A stretch of DNA of 64,000 nt. Source: Capitella teleta. Its lineage: Eukaryota; Annelida; Polychaeta; Capitellidae. The stretch is taken from assembly GCA_000328365.1 (NCBI GenBank), contig KB295185.1, positions 294,034 to 358,033 on the forward strand. The letters are read 5' to 3'. The notes below the pieces were generated by a model. That model saw nothing but the letters and a program-made list of their open reading frames with translations. It was not told the origin of the DNA and searched no databases. The position numbers were made by a program, and so were the translations under genes. Positions 1 through 8,237 of this stretch are shown piece after piece (position 1 is the first letter of the stretch; each line of letters begins with the position of its first letter).

Positions 1-506
1 ACCCACATATGGCCCAGACGATTGCCATACGTTCAAAATTGATCTGGGCCAGATATGGCGGCCACATGTGGACCGGACTGGCAGCCAGGTATGGGCCATA
101 TATGGGCCAGAAGTGGTATGTTTGCTGGGGAAGCTCACTACCTCCAGAGTCAGCCTTGGTGCGATAAGGAGTTATTCCCAACAGGAGAGGAAGGTCTGCT
201 CAATACATCTTCTAGAAGCCACTTGTAATAGTTGTAACCGCCGACATAACGTATCGTTTCCTTTTTGAACACCGTAGTTTGATGTAATCATAACGGTCCA
301 TAATCAATGTAACCATAACGGTAGAAAGTGGGTATGATAATTGTGGCTACTAAAGTTATAATGTGGCTAACAAAATTGCTAAGCCATTAGCCACTATGAC
401 TAGAAAAAAAAAATCAGAAAAAGAACTTTATGAATTTTGGGATAATTATAGTAGAAGAAAGAAAGGACATCACAGCCACTGCAAAACCTGAGAATAGCCC
501 AAACGT
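1..506. other. Non-coding stretch with repeated tatggcccag words
   Basis: No gene seen. The first 120 bases repeat a short word (atggcccag or tgggccag with tatgg) about six times in both orientations, the look of the edge of a dispersed repeat. The rest is AT-rich. This is the region downstream of the last zinc-finger exon; I saw no clear AATAAA on the minus strand here. Confidence 0.4.
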
Positions 507-701
507 TCAAGAATGCCGCCCTCGCACATGCTTCAAAAGATCACTTTTCTGTGAAGCAGCGTACGAACATAGATGACACTTGTAGTCTTTCTGTCCAGTA
601 TGCACAGTCAGATGTCGCTTAACAAGTGACGGGTAACCAAAGAATTTTCCACATCCTGGCCAGGTGCAACAGTATTTCTTATGGTCATAGTCAGAGGCAC
701 C
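507..701 (-). CDS. Alternative 3' zinc-finger exon L (two C2H2 fingers, own stop)
   Basis: Last of the series of zinc-finger exons read from the minus strand. An acceptor (pyrimidine run then CAG) ends at 702. The exon opens in phase 0 with GASDYDHKKYCC, encodes two fingers (C-x4-C then C-x2-C, each followed by H-x3-H or similar, joined by a TGQKD linker) and stops with TGA at 509-507, 65 codons in all. The second finger (YKCHLCSYAASQKSDLLKH) is of the type found in lola isoforms. It has no start codon of its own, so it must be spliced to an upstream exon; the first coding exon at 8837-8238 ends in the matching phase. Only 22 bp separate it from the stop of exon K. Confidence 0.75.
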   Translation of the reverse strand, partial: GASDYDHKKYCCTWPGCGKFFGYPSLVKRHLTVHTGQKDYKCHLCSYAASQKSDLLKHVRGRHS

Positions 702-722
702 CTGAAAAGCAGCAAAACATTG

Positions 723-728
723 TTTATT
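723..728 (-). promoter_or_regulatory. AATAAA poly(A) signal overlapping the stop codon of exon K
   Basis: On the minus strand the last codons of exon K run into AATAAA, so the TAA stop is part of the hexamer. The acceptor of exon L lies about 20 bp further on. A cleavage site for the K transcript would therefore fall on or just past the L acceptor, which makes K polyadenylation and splicing to L direct competitors. Use of this signal is inferred. Confidence 0.5.
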
Positions 729-939
729 GGCTGTGTCCTAAGCAATAATCATGGTGTCTGGTCTTCATGTGAGCAATAAGGTGGACTTTTTGAGTCGTAG
801 CATGAGCGCAGAACTCGCACTTATATGGTCGCTCCCCCGTGTGCACTAGCAAGTGCCTCTTGATCCGAGCGGGTCGATCGAATATCTTGTCACAACCTGG
901 CCAATTGCAGGAGTACCTCATTCGAGATGTGGTCGCAAC
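724..939 (-). CDS. Alternative 3' zinc-finger exon K (two C2H2 fingers, own stop)
   Basis: The acceptor is a pyrimidine tract ending CTGCTTTCAG at 940. Phase 0 opens with VATTSRMRYSCNWPGC. Two fingers follow: CNWPGC...H-x3-H, a perfect TGERPYKC linker, then CEFCAHATTQKVHLIAH. The tail is short and ends in TAA. The fingers closely resemble those of exons J and L, indicating tandem exon duplication. The exon has no start codon and depends on an upstream exon with a phase-0 donor. The stop codon forms part of an AATAAA hexamer. Confidence 0.8.
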   Translation of the reverse strand, partial: VATTSRMRYSCNWPGCDKIFDRPARIKRHLLVHTGERPYKCEFCAHATTQKVHLIAHMKTRHHDYCLGHSQ

Positions 940-1674
940 CTGAAAGCAGACAGCCGTATTGTCAACTTCTTTATCCATAACTCGCTATTGACCTGGTCAT
1001 TGGACACTACATGTATTTCTGTGCGTTTATTCGAGGGACTAGTTTGCATTTTAGTCTTCCCAAAACAAGTACTCATTCTTAAGGTGAATGAATGCCAGGT
1101 TGGTAACTGTCCAAGTTGGAACGATATGTATTTCATGTACTGTGCATATCTTCGTTCTTGTACATGTAATAATAATTGCATTGAACTCGGGGAACTGATC
1201 AGAACCATATCAATATTTCATACTCATTAGGTTGCATTAACTTGTTGAATTCAATGACCTATGATACATTGTACAATGACGCAAGAAGACAATCAGGAAT
1301 ATTAATTACTCGTGCGCTTTATTTCTCAATGGAAACTTAATTTGAAATGACAAGAGAGAAAATTAAGTAGAAAACCACGATATAAAAAGAACCAACATTT
1401 TTGTAGCTGTGATCAAGACAAACTAATGTAGGTATGTTGCCAAGCTCTTCTACATTTTGCTCAGCAATACTGTGAACAACCGTACACTAAAGAAGATATA
1501 TCTAGTAACCACAAGTTTTGTATATAGGTATTTTAAATTGCAACCGTGGGCCTGTGCTTTATAATTTCTCAATGTGTATACTGATTGTGGTCCACTTTTC
1601 AGTGTGCTGTAACTGATGTTCCGTGGAGATACATTCTTGGGTTATTTATCAGACTTCTGAGTCACTTGTAACAC
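940..1674 (-). other. Spacer between zinc-finger exons J and K
   Basis: 735 bp, AT-rich. Open frames here on both strands show no family features and no finger motifs. No exact AATAAA was seen on the minus strand close after exon J; GATAAA occurs near 1645. Confidence 0.5.
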
Positions 1675-1855
1675 TTATTTGAGTCTGTTCCTGACGTGAG
1701 CTCTCAAGTGACCTTTCTGGGTCGCAGTGTACGAGCAAATGGGACATTTGAATGGTCGCTCTCCCGTGTGCACGACCATGTGACGTTTGATCCTCGCAGG
1801 CAATCAAACATCTTAGAGCAGCCAGGCCATTCACACATGAATCTACGCCACTCGC
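1675..1855 (-). pseudogene. Decayed zinc-finger exon J (frame broken twice)
   Basis: Sits in the series like its neighbours, with a TTTTCAG acceptor ending at 1856. Phase 0 from the acceptor does not read as fingers. The first finger ([13 protein letters not shown]) is in one frame, and the rest ([17 protein letters not shown], then [14 protein letters not shown]) is in another, ending in TAA at 1677-1675. Comparison with exon K (FDRPARIKRH) places a one-base loss just after the FD residues, near 1806. A second frame change lies between the acceptor and the first finger. It is either a dead copy in an otherwise intact array or a place with assembly errors. A long frame at 2389-1649 crosses this exon in a non-finger frame and is not the product. 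Confidence 0.6.
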
Positions 1856-1958
1856 CTGAAAAGTATACACAGCCATGCCAATGTTTACAATAACTACAAA
1901 ATGCTTTATTAAGATTTCACAAGAACACAGGCCACAATAACAATGACAAAAAAAAAGA

Positions 1959-2159
1959 TCAATTGGCGGCAATTTCCGGATGAGCAAGCCTGATGTGTCG
2001 ATTGAGAGAGCCTTTCTGTGTGGTCCTTTTCGTACAGTGTGGGCACTTGAACGGCTTGTCACCTGTGTGAATTCTAAGATGTTCTTGAAGCTGGCAGCTG
2101 TATTTAAACTGTTTCCCACAGTGGACCCACGGACAGCACATGTTGTGTCCAGGAAACAC
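1959..2159 (-). CDS. Alternative 3' zinc-finger exon I (two C2H2 fingers, own stop)
   Basis: Phase 0 from a GGTTGCAG acceptor ends a leader opening [14 protein letters not shown]. Finger one is CPWVHC...HLRIH, then a TGDKPFKC linker, then [22 protein letters not shown] and a stop. It begins only 34 bp after the stop of exon H, and that gap contains ATTAAA on the minus strand. A canonical AATAAA (plus-strand TTTATT near 1905) lies about 50 bp after its own stop, giving it a plausible 3' end of its own. Confidence 0.8.
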   Translation of the reverse strand: MFPGHNMCCPWVHCGKQFKYSCQLQEHLRIHTGDKPFKCPHCTKRTTQKGSLNRHIRLAHPEIAAN

Positions 2160-2171
2160 CTGCAACCAACG

Positions 2172-2177
2172 ATGAGC
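2172..2177 (-). promoter_or_regulatory. ATTAAA variant poly(A) signal between exons H and I
   Basis: The 34-bp gap between the exon H stop and the exon I acceptor contains ATTAAA on the minus strand, the commonest variant poly(A) hexamer. As at exon K, a 3' end made with it would overlap the next acceptor. Function is inferred from position only. Confidence 0.35.
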
Positions 2178-2193
2178 ACTTTAATTGTAACGT

Positions 2194-2412
2194 TCATAGA
2201 GTAGACACAGTGGTGTTGTGCGTAGTTAAATGTCTGTGAAGGTTCCCCTTGCGCGCTGTTTTGTATGAGCAGCAAGGGCATTGGTATGGCTTTTCTCCTG
2301 TATGACATTTCAGATGCTGGTCGAGGTGCGAACGTCGCTTGAAGGATGTGCCACAGCCGGCCCATGGACAACAAAAATGCCTTTCGCAATTACCAGGATC
2401 AGAGGAATATGC
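2194..2412 (-). CDS. Alternative 3' zinc-finger exon H (two C2H2 fingers, own stop)
   Basis: Acceptor GGTTTGCAG ends at 2413. Phase 0 opens AYSSDPGNCERHFCC. Finger one is CPWAGCGTSFKRRSHLDQHLKCH, joined by TGEKPYQC to CPCCSYKTARKGNLHRHLTTH. The second finger strongly recalls the K-G-N-L-x-x-H finger of lola isoforms. It ends in a TGA stop. The exon resembles G and I, so this part of the array probably grew by tandem duplication. Confidence 0.82.
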   Translation of the reverse strand, partial: AYSSDPGNCERHFCCPWAGCGTSFKRRSHLDQHLKCHTGEKPYQCPCCSYKTARKGNLHRHLTTHNTTVSTL

Positions 2413-2511
2413 CTGCAAACCAATAAACACAGCATCAGCGCGGCTCTAAACATTCATCATCAGTTCAATTGCTGTTGGAAATATTATTTATCAAAGGTAG
2501 CAATCAGAGAT

Positions 2512-2787
2512 TCAGCTGAGAGAATGATCCTCTTCTTGTAGAGAATCACTCGAGAGTGGAGTTGAGACAACGCCTTCTACAGTTGACTTAGTCACGTGGG
2601 TAAACATGTGTCTGTTCAGACTGCTTTTACGCGCAGTCCTGTAGGAGCAGACAGGACACTGGTGAGGCCTCTCGCCAGTGTGCCGGCTGAGGTGCTGTTT
2701 TAGATGAATGCGCTGTTTGAACGCCATGCCACAGTCATGCCACGGACACACGTGAGGCCTCGCTTGAACGTCATCAACAAACATCCC
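2512..2787 (-). CDS. Alternative 3' zinc-finger exon G (two C2H2 fingers, own stop)
   Basis: Acceptor GGTTGCAG ends at 2788. Phase 0 opens GMFVDDVQARPHVC. Fingers are CPWHDCGMAFKQRIHLKQH, a TGERPHQC linker, then CPVCSYRTARKSSLNRH. A 27-residue Ser/Thr-rich, acidic tail (ending EEDHSLS) follows before the stop, longer than in most copies. The next exon (H) starts 99 bp later. No exact AATAAA is present in that gap, though AATAATA-like sequence is. Confidence 0.82.
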   Translation of the reverse strand, partial: GMFVDDVQARPHVCPWHDCGMAFKQRIHLKQHLSRHTGERPHQCPVCSYRTARKSSLNRHMFTHVTKSTVEGVVSTPLSSDSLQEEDHSLS

Positions 2788-3138
2788 CTGCAACCAACAA
2801 AGACATGGTGAGCGCACTGCTTTTTAAAACAACATCCTAGCCCAGTTTGAGCTGAATCAGCTCTTACTGTACATATGAATTGTGAATCGTATAAGCTGCA
2901 AGCTAGTGATTAAACCTGAGCGGGTAGCAAAAGTTATAGAACCATGAATGCAACAACTAATGAAAAAGTACTCGGTAGCAATTTATTTAGGCCCAACACA
3001 TGCAGCACAACAGAAATCTTTAAATCTTTATAAATCGTAAATTTAACCTATCCGTGCAGAGGCAAAATACAGGGTCCAATTACGACTCTTTATACACACT
3101 GCCTCGAACGCTAAAACTGAAACAAGATGATCATCAAT
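2788..3138 (-). other. Spacer between zinc-finger exons F and G
   Basis: AT-rich, no fingers and no coding signal. A minus-strand AATAAA (plus TTTATT near 2983) lies about 150 bp after the stop of exon F and is a candidate poly(A) signal for that isoform. Confidence 0.45.
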
Positions 3139-3357
3139 TCAAATATGACTGGTAGAAGAACCATGGGAATGCCCGGGGGCACAATGCTCTGGATGATGAG
3201 CCAACACATGAGATCGGACATTGCTTTTATGCGTGGAAGCATAATCACAGAGTTCACATTTGAACGGCTTTTCTCCCGTGTGTTTCAGATGGTGCTGTCG
3301 AAGGTGATGCCTCTGTTTAAACGCCATGTGACACAACACACAGACGTAAGGACGAAC
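3139..3357 (-). CDS. Alternative 3' zinc-finger exon F (two C2H2 fingers, own stop)
   Basis: Acceptor GTTTGTTGCAG ends at 3358. Phase 0 opens VRPYVCVLCHMAFKQ. The first finger here is C-x2-C, not the C-x4-C seen in most copies: CVLCHMAFKQRHHLRQHHLKH. The linker is TGEKPFKC and the second finger CELCDYASTHKSNVRSH. The tail is rich in His and Ser. A candidate poly(A) signal follows at about 150 bp. Confidence 0.82.
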   Translation of the reverse strand, partial: VRPYVCVLCHMAFKQRHHLRQHHLKHTGEKPFKCELCDYASTHKSNVRSHVLAHHPEHCAPGHSHGSSTSHI

Positions 3358-3536
3358 CTGCAACAAACAGCGCACTTCAAGATTCAGTTATCAGGTCAGG
3401 TCACTCAGCGGGTCTAGGACACCGATTGGGAAATATACCCAACAATTTCTGGAGGAAATTTTGGATGAAACTCACCCAAACTAATTCTTGGCCGGAAATC
3501 GAAACCCAACCTCCGGTTCACCATTCTGATGATGCA

Positions 3537-3779
3537 CTACGGTTTAATGTTATCAGGAGGAGCATACGGGTCAAAATTGTGTCGCAATTTCAGGTGCCGT
3601 ACGAAGTTTCCTTTCCAAGGACAGGAGTACTCACAACTGGGACACTTGTAGCGAGACGCCTGTGTGTGCGTGAGCAAGTGCTGCTGGAGTCCTTGCTGCG
3701 TGGAGAATGCTTTCTGGCAGCTGGACCAATCGCATGGGAAGGGCTTCGGACCAATCGAACGATTGTAAGAATTGTTTAC
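3537..3779 (-). CDS. Alternative 3' zinc-finger exon E (two C2H2 fingers, own stop)
   Basis: Acceptor AATTGCAG ends at 3780. Phase 0 opens VNNSYNRSIGPKPFPC. Fingers are CDWSSCQKAFSTQQGLQQHLLTH and CPSCEYSCPWKGNFVRHLKLRH, with the non-canonical linker TQASRYKC in place of TGEKP. It ends with a Pro-rich tail (PYAPPDNIKP) and a stop. Confidence 0.82.
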   Translation of the reverse strand, partial: VNNSYNRSIGPKPFPCDWSSCQKAFSTQQGLQQHLLTHTQASRYKCPSCEYSCPWKGNFVRHLKLRHNFDPYAPPDNIKP

Positions 3780-4477
3780 CTGCAATTAGACATTCTCTGT
3801 CATTCTTGCAATCAAAGTTTATCAGTTTGTGCCCACGGCCGCTGATCAATTCCTCTTCATGCGAAACTCAGAAATGACGGGCTTTGTTTCTAGCACCAGA
3901 AGTGGAATAAAGAGGAAGAAGCTCCAACACTACCACAGTCCATGGTCAACAGAACAAGCAACAAGTTCAGTGAAACAAAATATCTTCTCTCGTTCATTAG
4001 AGATCACTGAGATACGCAGGCAATGTCCAGTTGGATTCAATTGTTTACTTCTAAATAATTATAATCATATTACAAAGCCAACGTTGATGAGTCAAAGACA
4101 AATGATCAGCAGTGTGGCCTGTAAGTTTTTGAATAACGACTCAAATCTACAAGTGCCACTAGAATCTGGAGGCACTTGTAGATGACCAGAGGGACCAAAA
4201 AAGCCATTTCCCTCATTTTCTTGGGATTTCAATCACCAAATTTTATCAAAGAAAAAAATCATACATGTAATAAAATAACGAAAAATGACCTAACAAACAG
4301 AACTCAGGAAAAATAACAAAAAACATATTTATTACACCTGAAACAGATCCAGACTAATTGAAGGTCATACAAAAATATTGTCCCCACTAATTTAAAGTAT
4401 TACAAATATATTGACCTCACATAATCCCAAGACAATTCTGACCAGTGCTCATTCTTAAACAAAACAGTCTCTTCACC
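3780..4477 (-). other. Spacer between zinc-finger exons D and E, with a 12-bp stem-loop
   Basis: About 700 bp without coding signal. Contains a perfect 12-bp inverted repeat (arms 4146-4157 and 4171-4182, 13-base loop). A minus-strand AATAAA (plus TTTATT near 4328) lies about 150 bp after the stop of exon D and could end its transcript. Confidence 0.45.
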
Positions 4478-4738
4478 TCAGGGTTTCCCGCTATGAAGGT
4501 GTCTTCCGACATGTATGCGCAAATTTCCCTTCACGTTGGCCGCATAAGGACAATATGGACACTTGAACGGTTTTTCTCCAGTGTGAATACGCATATGTCG
4601 TTTCAAACTCGTACGATCGGACAATGTCTTGCCACAACCTTCCATAGTACATCTGAACACATTTGTTCCAAAACTTGCTCTGGAGTTTCCATTAGCCCAA
4701 GAGTGAGCAGACGGCGGTTGATATTCAATCAGCTGGTC
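4478..4738 (-). CDS. Alternative 3' zinc-finger exon D (two C2H2 fingers, own stop)
   Basis: The acceptor TGATATAG ends at 4739. Phase 0 gives a 26-codon leader (starting DQLIEYQPPSAH) before the fingers, which start at CTMEGC. Finger one is CTMEGCGKTLSDRTSLKRHMRIH, the linker TGEKPFKC, finger two CPYCPYAANVKGNLRIHVGRH. The stop is TGA. Lola isoforms have the same CPYCPY...GNL core in their second finger. Confidence 0.82.
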   Translation of the reverse strand, partial: DQLIEYQPPSAHSWANGNSRASFGTNVFRCTMEGCGKTLSDRTSLKRHMRIHTGEKPFKCPYCPYAANVKGNLRIHVGRHLHSGKP

Positions 4739-5115
4739 CTATATCAAAGGCAGAATAACCAGTAAGTATTTGTACATGTAATCATGGGTACATCTTGTAA
4801 CATAATCTAATCAACATAGCATAGATTTGGAGGAAATATGTCCAACATCAAAATTGAGAAAACGCGATAATTCCTAACTGAAAAGTGGTAACCACCTTGA
4901 CACAGATACATTGTATTCAAACAATGAATTCACGAAATCTCAATGTAACAATTACAGTAAGTTACTACTGACCAACTAAGTGAAGTAGTCAACAGATCAA
5001 AACGAAAAGGCAACCAATGAACTAAACAGAGTGGAGATCTATTTGGTGGAATGAAACATTTAAAATCATCACTTCAAACAAGTTTAATTCTGGTTGTCTC
5101 TGGGTAACTAAAAAC
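4739..5115 (-). other. Spacer between zinc-finger exons C and D
   Basis: AT-rich, no fingers. Contains minus-strand ATTAAA (plus TTTAAT near 5081) about 35 bp after the stop of exon C, a candidate variant poly(A) signal. Confidence 0.4.
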
Positions 5116-5397
5116 TCAACTCAAATTTGAAAAGAGATCAAACATTTGAGAGTCATTGAGGGGCGGTTGGTTCAACTGCGGGTGCAAGGCTCTGATGTGC
5201 TTGTTGAGGTTACCCTTCCATTTGCAGGCATAGCTACAGCTGGGGCACTTGAACGGCTTATCGTTGTAGTGCGTAGGGAGGTGCTGCTTCACTTGAGCAG
5301 ATGACTCATAGGTGACGCCACACTTGGGGCAAGCGAAACGACGAGCGCCGTCGACACTCTTACGACGACCACCGTCGACACTCTTCACATCCAAATG
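5116..5397 (-). CDS. Alternative 3' zinc-finger exon C (two C2H2 fingers, own stop)
   Basis: Acceptor GTGTCTTTGCAG ends at 5398. Phase 0 opens HLDVKSVDGGRRKSVDG, a basic leader with a short internal repeat (KSVDG twice). Fingers are CPKCGVTYESSAQVKQHLPTH (C-x2-C) and CPSCSYACKWKGNLNKHIRALH. The linker is YNDKPFKC. The second finger is the most lola-like of the set. The tail ends NLS before a TGA stop. Confidence 0.83.
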   Translation of the reverse strand, partial: HLDVKSVDGGRRKSVDGARRFACPKCGVTYESSAQVKQHLPTHYNDKPFKCPSCSYACKWKGNLNKHIRALHPQLNQPPLNDSQMFDLFSNLS

Positions 5398-5904
5398 CTG
5401 CAAAGACACCAAGATATAGTCGGCTGTAGCAAGCTCCATACAGGGATTATGGGCACTATCAATTCAGTAAGCAGACTCCAGTCGCTTATATTTGGATCCA
5501 TTATTTTGAACACATCAGGATCCATGTCTGCCTAAATTTACACACTATGCCATGAGTCAGGCTGTAGAACATAAAACTTCCAAGGCCCCAAAATACTGAG
5601 GTCCTAATTATAAAGCTAACATCCACATTATAATGATTCGGATAGCATTCCGCGGAAGTGAATCAAGTGATTGAAGCAGGTAACACAGGAATACAGGATA
5701 TTTAATAAATGAATCCTTTATTTCTCACAACCAACAACTTGAATGATTAGAACGGTACACACCAGTACTTCTAGGAAGCAATTACATGTAAGTACTACTA
5801 CTCAACTCAACTGATGAAATGAAATAAGTTAAATAACACATAAACCTCATATTATGTTGCAGCAGCCTTCACTCGATAGAAAATTAGAAATAAAACCCTA
5901 ATAC
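5398..5904 (-). other. Spacer between zinc-finger exons B and C
   Basis: About 500 bp of AT-rich sequence with no coding signal. A minus-strand AATAAA (plus TTTATT near 5718) lies about 185 bp after the stop of exon B. Confidence 0.4.
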
Positions 5905-6147
5905 TCAAGAGTTGGGTTTAAACAGACCGCCGCCCTCAAACAAATGCGAATGGTTCTGCTTGACGTGTTTTCTGAAGTGAGAACGATACGCTGACTGGAA
6001 TGCACAGCCAGGAAAAGTGCATGTGAACGGCTTGATCTTCAGGTGCACACCATTTGTGTGCTGCTGTAGGTGACCCTGCCGCACAAACCGCTTCCCACAT
6101 CCCGTCCAAGTGCACACGAAGCAGAAGGAAGAGGAAGAAGAGGAAGC
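5905..6147 (-). CDS. Alternative 3' zinc-finger exon B (two C2H2 fingers, own stop)
   Basis: The best acceptor is TTTGATAG ending at 6148. It gives phase 0 and a serine run (ASSSSSSFCFVC) before the fingers. The pyrimidine-rich stretch lies inside the exon, not upstream, so this boundary is less sure than the others. Fingers are CTWTGCGKRFVRQGHLQQHTNGVH and CTFPGCAFQSAYRSHFRKHVKQNH, both C-x4-C, with linker LKIKPFTC. The stop is TGA. It starts 80 bp after exon A ends. Confidence 0.72.
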   Translation of the reverse strand, partial: ASSSSSSFCFVCTWTGCGKRFVRQGHLQQHTNGVHLKIKPFTCTFPGCAFQSAYRSHFRKHVKQNHSHLFEGGGLFKPNS

Positions 6148-6227
6148 CTATCAAATAACACTGATTAGATTCCATCCATTCCATTTGGTAAGTGACATGA
6201 ATCACATGTTCAACCAAAACAATCTCA

Positions 6228-6578
6228 TCACAATAAATAGGAAGAATCTCTTCCTTCGTGTTCTGGCTGCTTCACTAAATCCTTGATGGCGTTACTTTGC
6301 CCGTGATAGCGTCGCAGGTGCGACGGCATTGAGCTATGGTTGCGACACCTGTAGTCACAGAAGGGGCATTTCACTGGCCGGTGGTCAGTGTGAACACGCT
6401 GATGTCGTAACCAGTTGTGCCTCCAGCCAAACTGCCGGTCGCAACCGTCATAAGGGCAGGTGTACGGCAGATAGTTAGCGTCACCGTGCACATTGGCTGC
6501 GTGCTGGCGGAGGTGGTCGCCGTGGCTGGTTTGCCAGTTACAGTGGGAGCAAGTGAACACTTCAGCTCCGGTCTCCAC
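6228..6578 (-). CDS. Alternative 3' zinc-finger exon A (three C2H2 fingers, own stop)
   Basis: First zinc-finger exon after the common exon. Acceptor TTTTGATTGTAG ends at 6579, and phase 0 opens VETGAEVFTCSHC. It is the only copy with three fingers: CSHCNWQTSHGDHLRQHAANVH, CPYDGCDRQFGWRHNWLRHQRVH and CPFCDYRCRNHSSMPSHLRRYH. A 26-residue tail leads to TGA. A possible internal donor (CAAAGTAACG near 6299) could also let this exon be skipped through to others, but the in-frame stop makes it a good terminal exon. Confidence 0.8.
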   Translation of the reverse strand: METGAEVFTCSHCNWQTSHGDHLRQHAANVHGDANYLPYTCPYDGCDRQFGWRHNWLRHQRVHTDHRPVKCPFCDYRCRNHSSMPSHLRRYHGQSNAIKDLVKQPEHEGRDSSYLL

Positions 6579-8237
6579 CTACAATCAAAACAATTCCTGT
6601 GAGACACTCTACTGCTGGCGACAAGATGTCAAGCAATCATCCCGAGAATGGATAAACGATATTGCGACTTCCGAGATTGAATAAGAGGGGTATTAAGAGA
6701 GAAGAAGGCACAGCGTATGTGCACGCCGTGATAATGTATCAAGACAAGCAGACTCTGTACGAGTCCCAGCACAAAAGGTAAGCGAAATTGCATTCATCTG
6801 GTGTGAGATGAATCAGATAGTGATAAGCATGGAGGTCAATCGATAAATAAACAAGAGAAGGCATCTTCCTCCAGTCCCCAGAATATAATATTCCAGTTGA
6901 AGTCATGTTTTATGGTTCCAATTCCAATTCCAAACAATGCATTGAGAGAAGAATGATGTCATATTTGTGCGTACATGTACCAAAGTTGGTTTCAAAATTC
7001 ACATACATTACAGTGTAATTCATGCTGATTACACAAATTGCAGGGTTTACAGCACAAAGCAAAGCATAATGGGGAGTCAGGGACTACATGTACCAGGAGA
7101 GAGAAAAAAATTAACAAAAAAGCTAATGTTTTTAACTTAGGTAACCGTACGCAAAGTGGAATTTCAGTTAGTTTTGGATGTCAGCAGAGAAGGAAATTAA
7201 AGAAAACAATAATTCCCCAGCAATTGACAGAATAGCTGGATGACTGCATGACTGCATAATATAATTTATTGAAGGCGGGTTTTTAATAAATTGTAGTTCA
7301 GTACAAACATTACTGGTAAAACCAAAAGGAAGTCAGAAGTGGAAGAAAGAGAGAATCCAAGTTATTCTACATGTTCAACATAACCAATAATAATCAAATT
7401 GTAACAAACAGACTAATGTAATCTTTAATATTTCCATAAAACCCTAATTTAAATCACAGTTATCACACATACAAAAATATTTATTACTATTAATAATATC
7501 ATTAATGTGCATAATTTGTATTAATTTCGCCCTATTTAATGAAGCTAAACTTCTTGAAAGTGATCAATCGTTTTTCAGATCCCTCAAGTTTCATCACTAG
7601 CATTTAACTTTTGAAATTCAAAAATAATCAATATATAACTTTTGCAAAACAATCAATTGAATAATTAATATTTAATAAGACCATTAAGGTATTTAAAACT
7701 TGAAATACCATGCCAAAAAATTGCTTGATGGAAACTAATGTAGCCAAACTCCAGGAAATGGAATCTATTAATTCACTGAATCCACGAGTCGAATGGGAAA
7801 CAATGGAAAAAATTCTATAGAAAAAGACTAAGAGAACTTTCCCAATGGCAACCAACAATCCTCAAAAGTTCAAAACCAGATGAATTCAACAACAGGTCAA
7901 AGGTCAATTTTTAACACCCTCATGCACTGCTTCTCTACTGACATCCTGAAGTTGAAGATACATCAGTCAGATGACTGACTTCAATTATTGTATAAATCTA
8001 ATACATGCATGCCATATTTTTTTTAGTTTTTTTACAAATAACTTGGAAAATTCTAAAAACAAAATCATATTATACTAAATACACAAAGAGCGTTTTTGCA
8101 GAATTACCGAGTAATAGACAGAATGCCAGCCATTAAAAATAACCAATTATGCACGCAATAAGAGTAACTAATTAATCAATAATTCTGCAAGGTCTCATTC
8201 GTTAGTAACATCAAATATAAGAAGAAAGATGACCCAC
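6579..8237 (-). other. Large intron after the common exon of the zinc-finger locus
   Basis: About 1.66 kb between the donor of the shared first coding exon and the first zinc-finger acceptor. No finger motif (no HTGE-type linker word) was found on the minus strand here, so the exon series does not extend into it. The sequence is AT-rich without clear repeats. Confidence 0.55.

Noticed and set aside
1649-2389. Long 246-codon minus-strand frame
   Set aside because: It crosses exons H, I and J in frames that do not encode fingers and crosses their acceptors and stops. It exists because exon J is frame-shifted.
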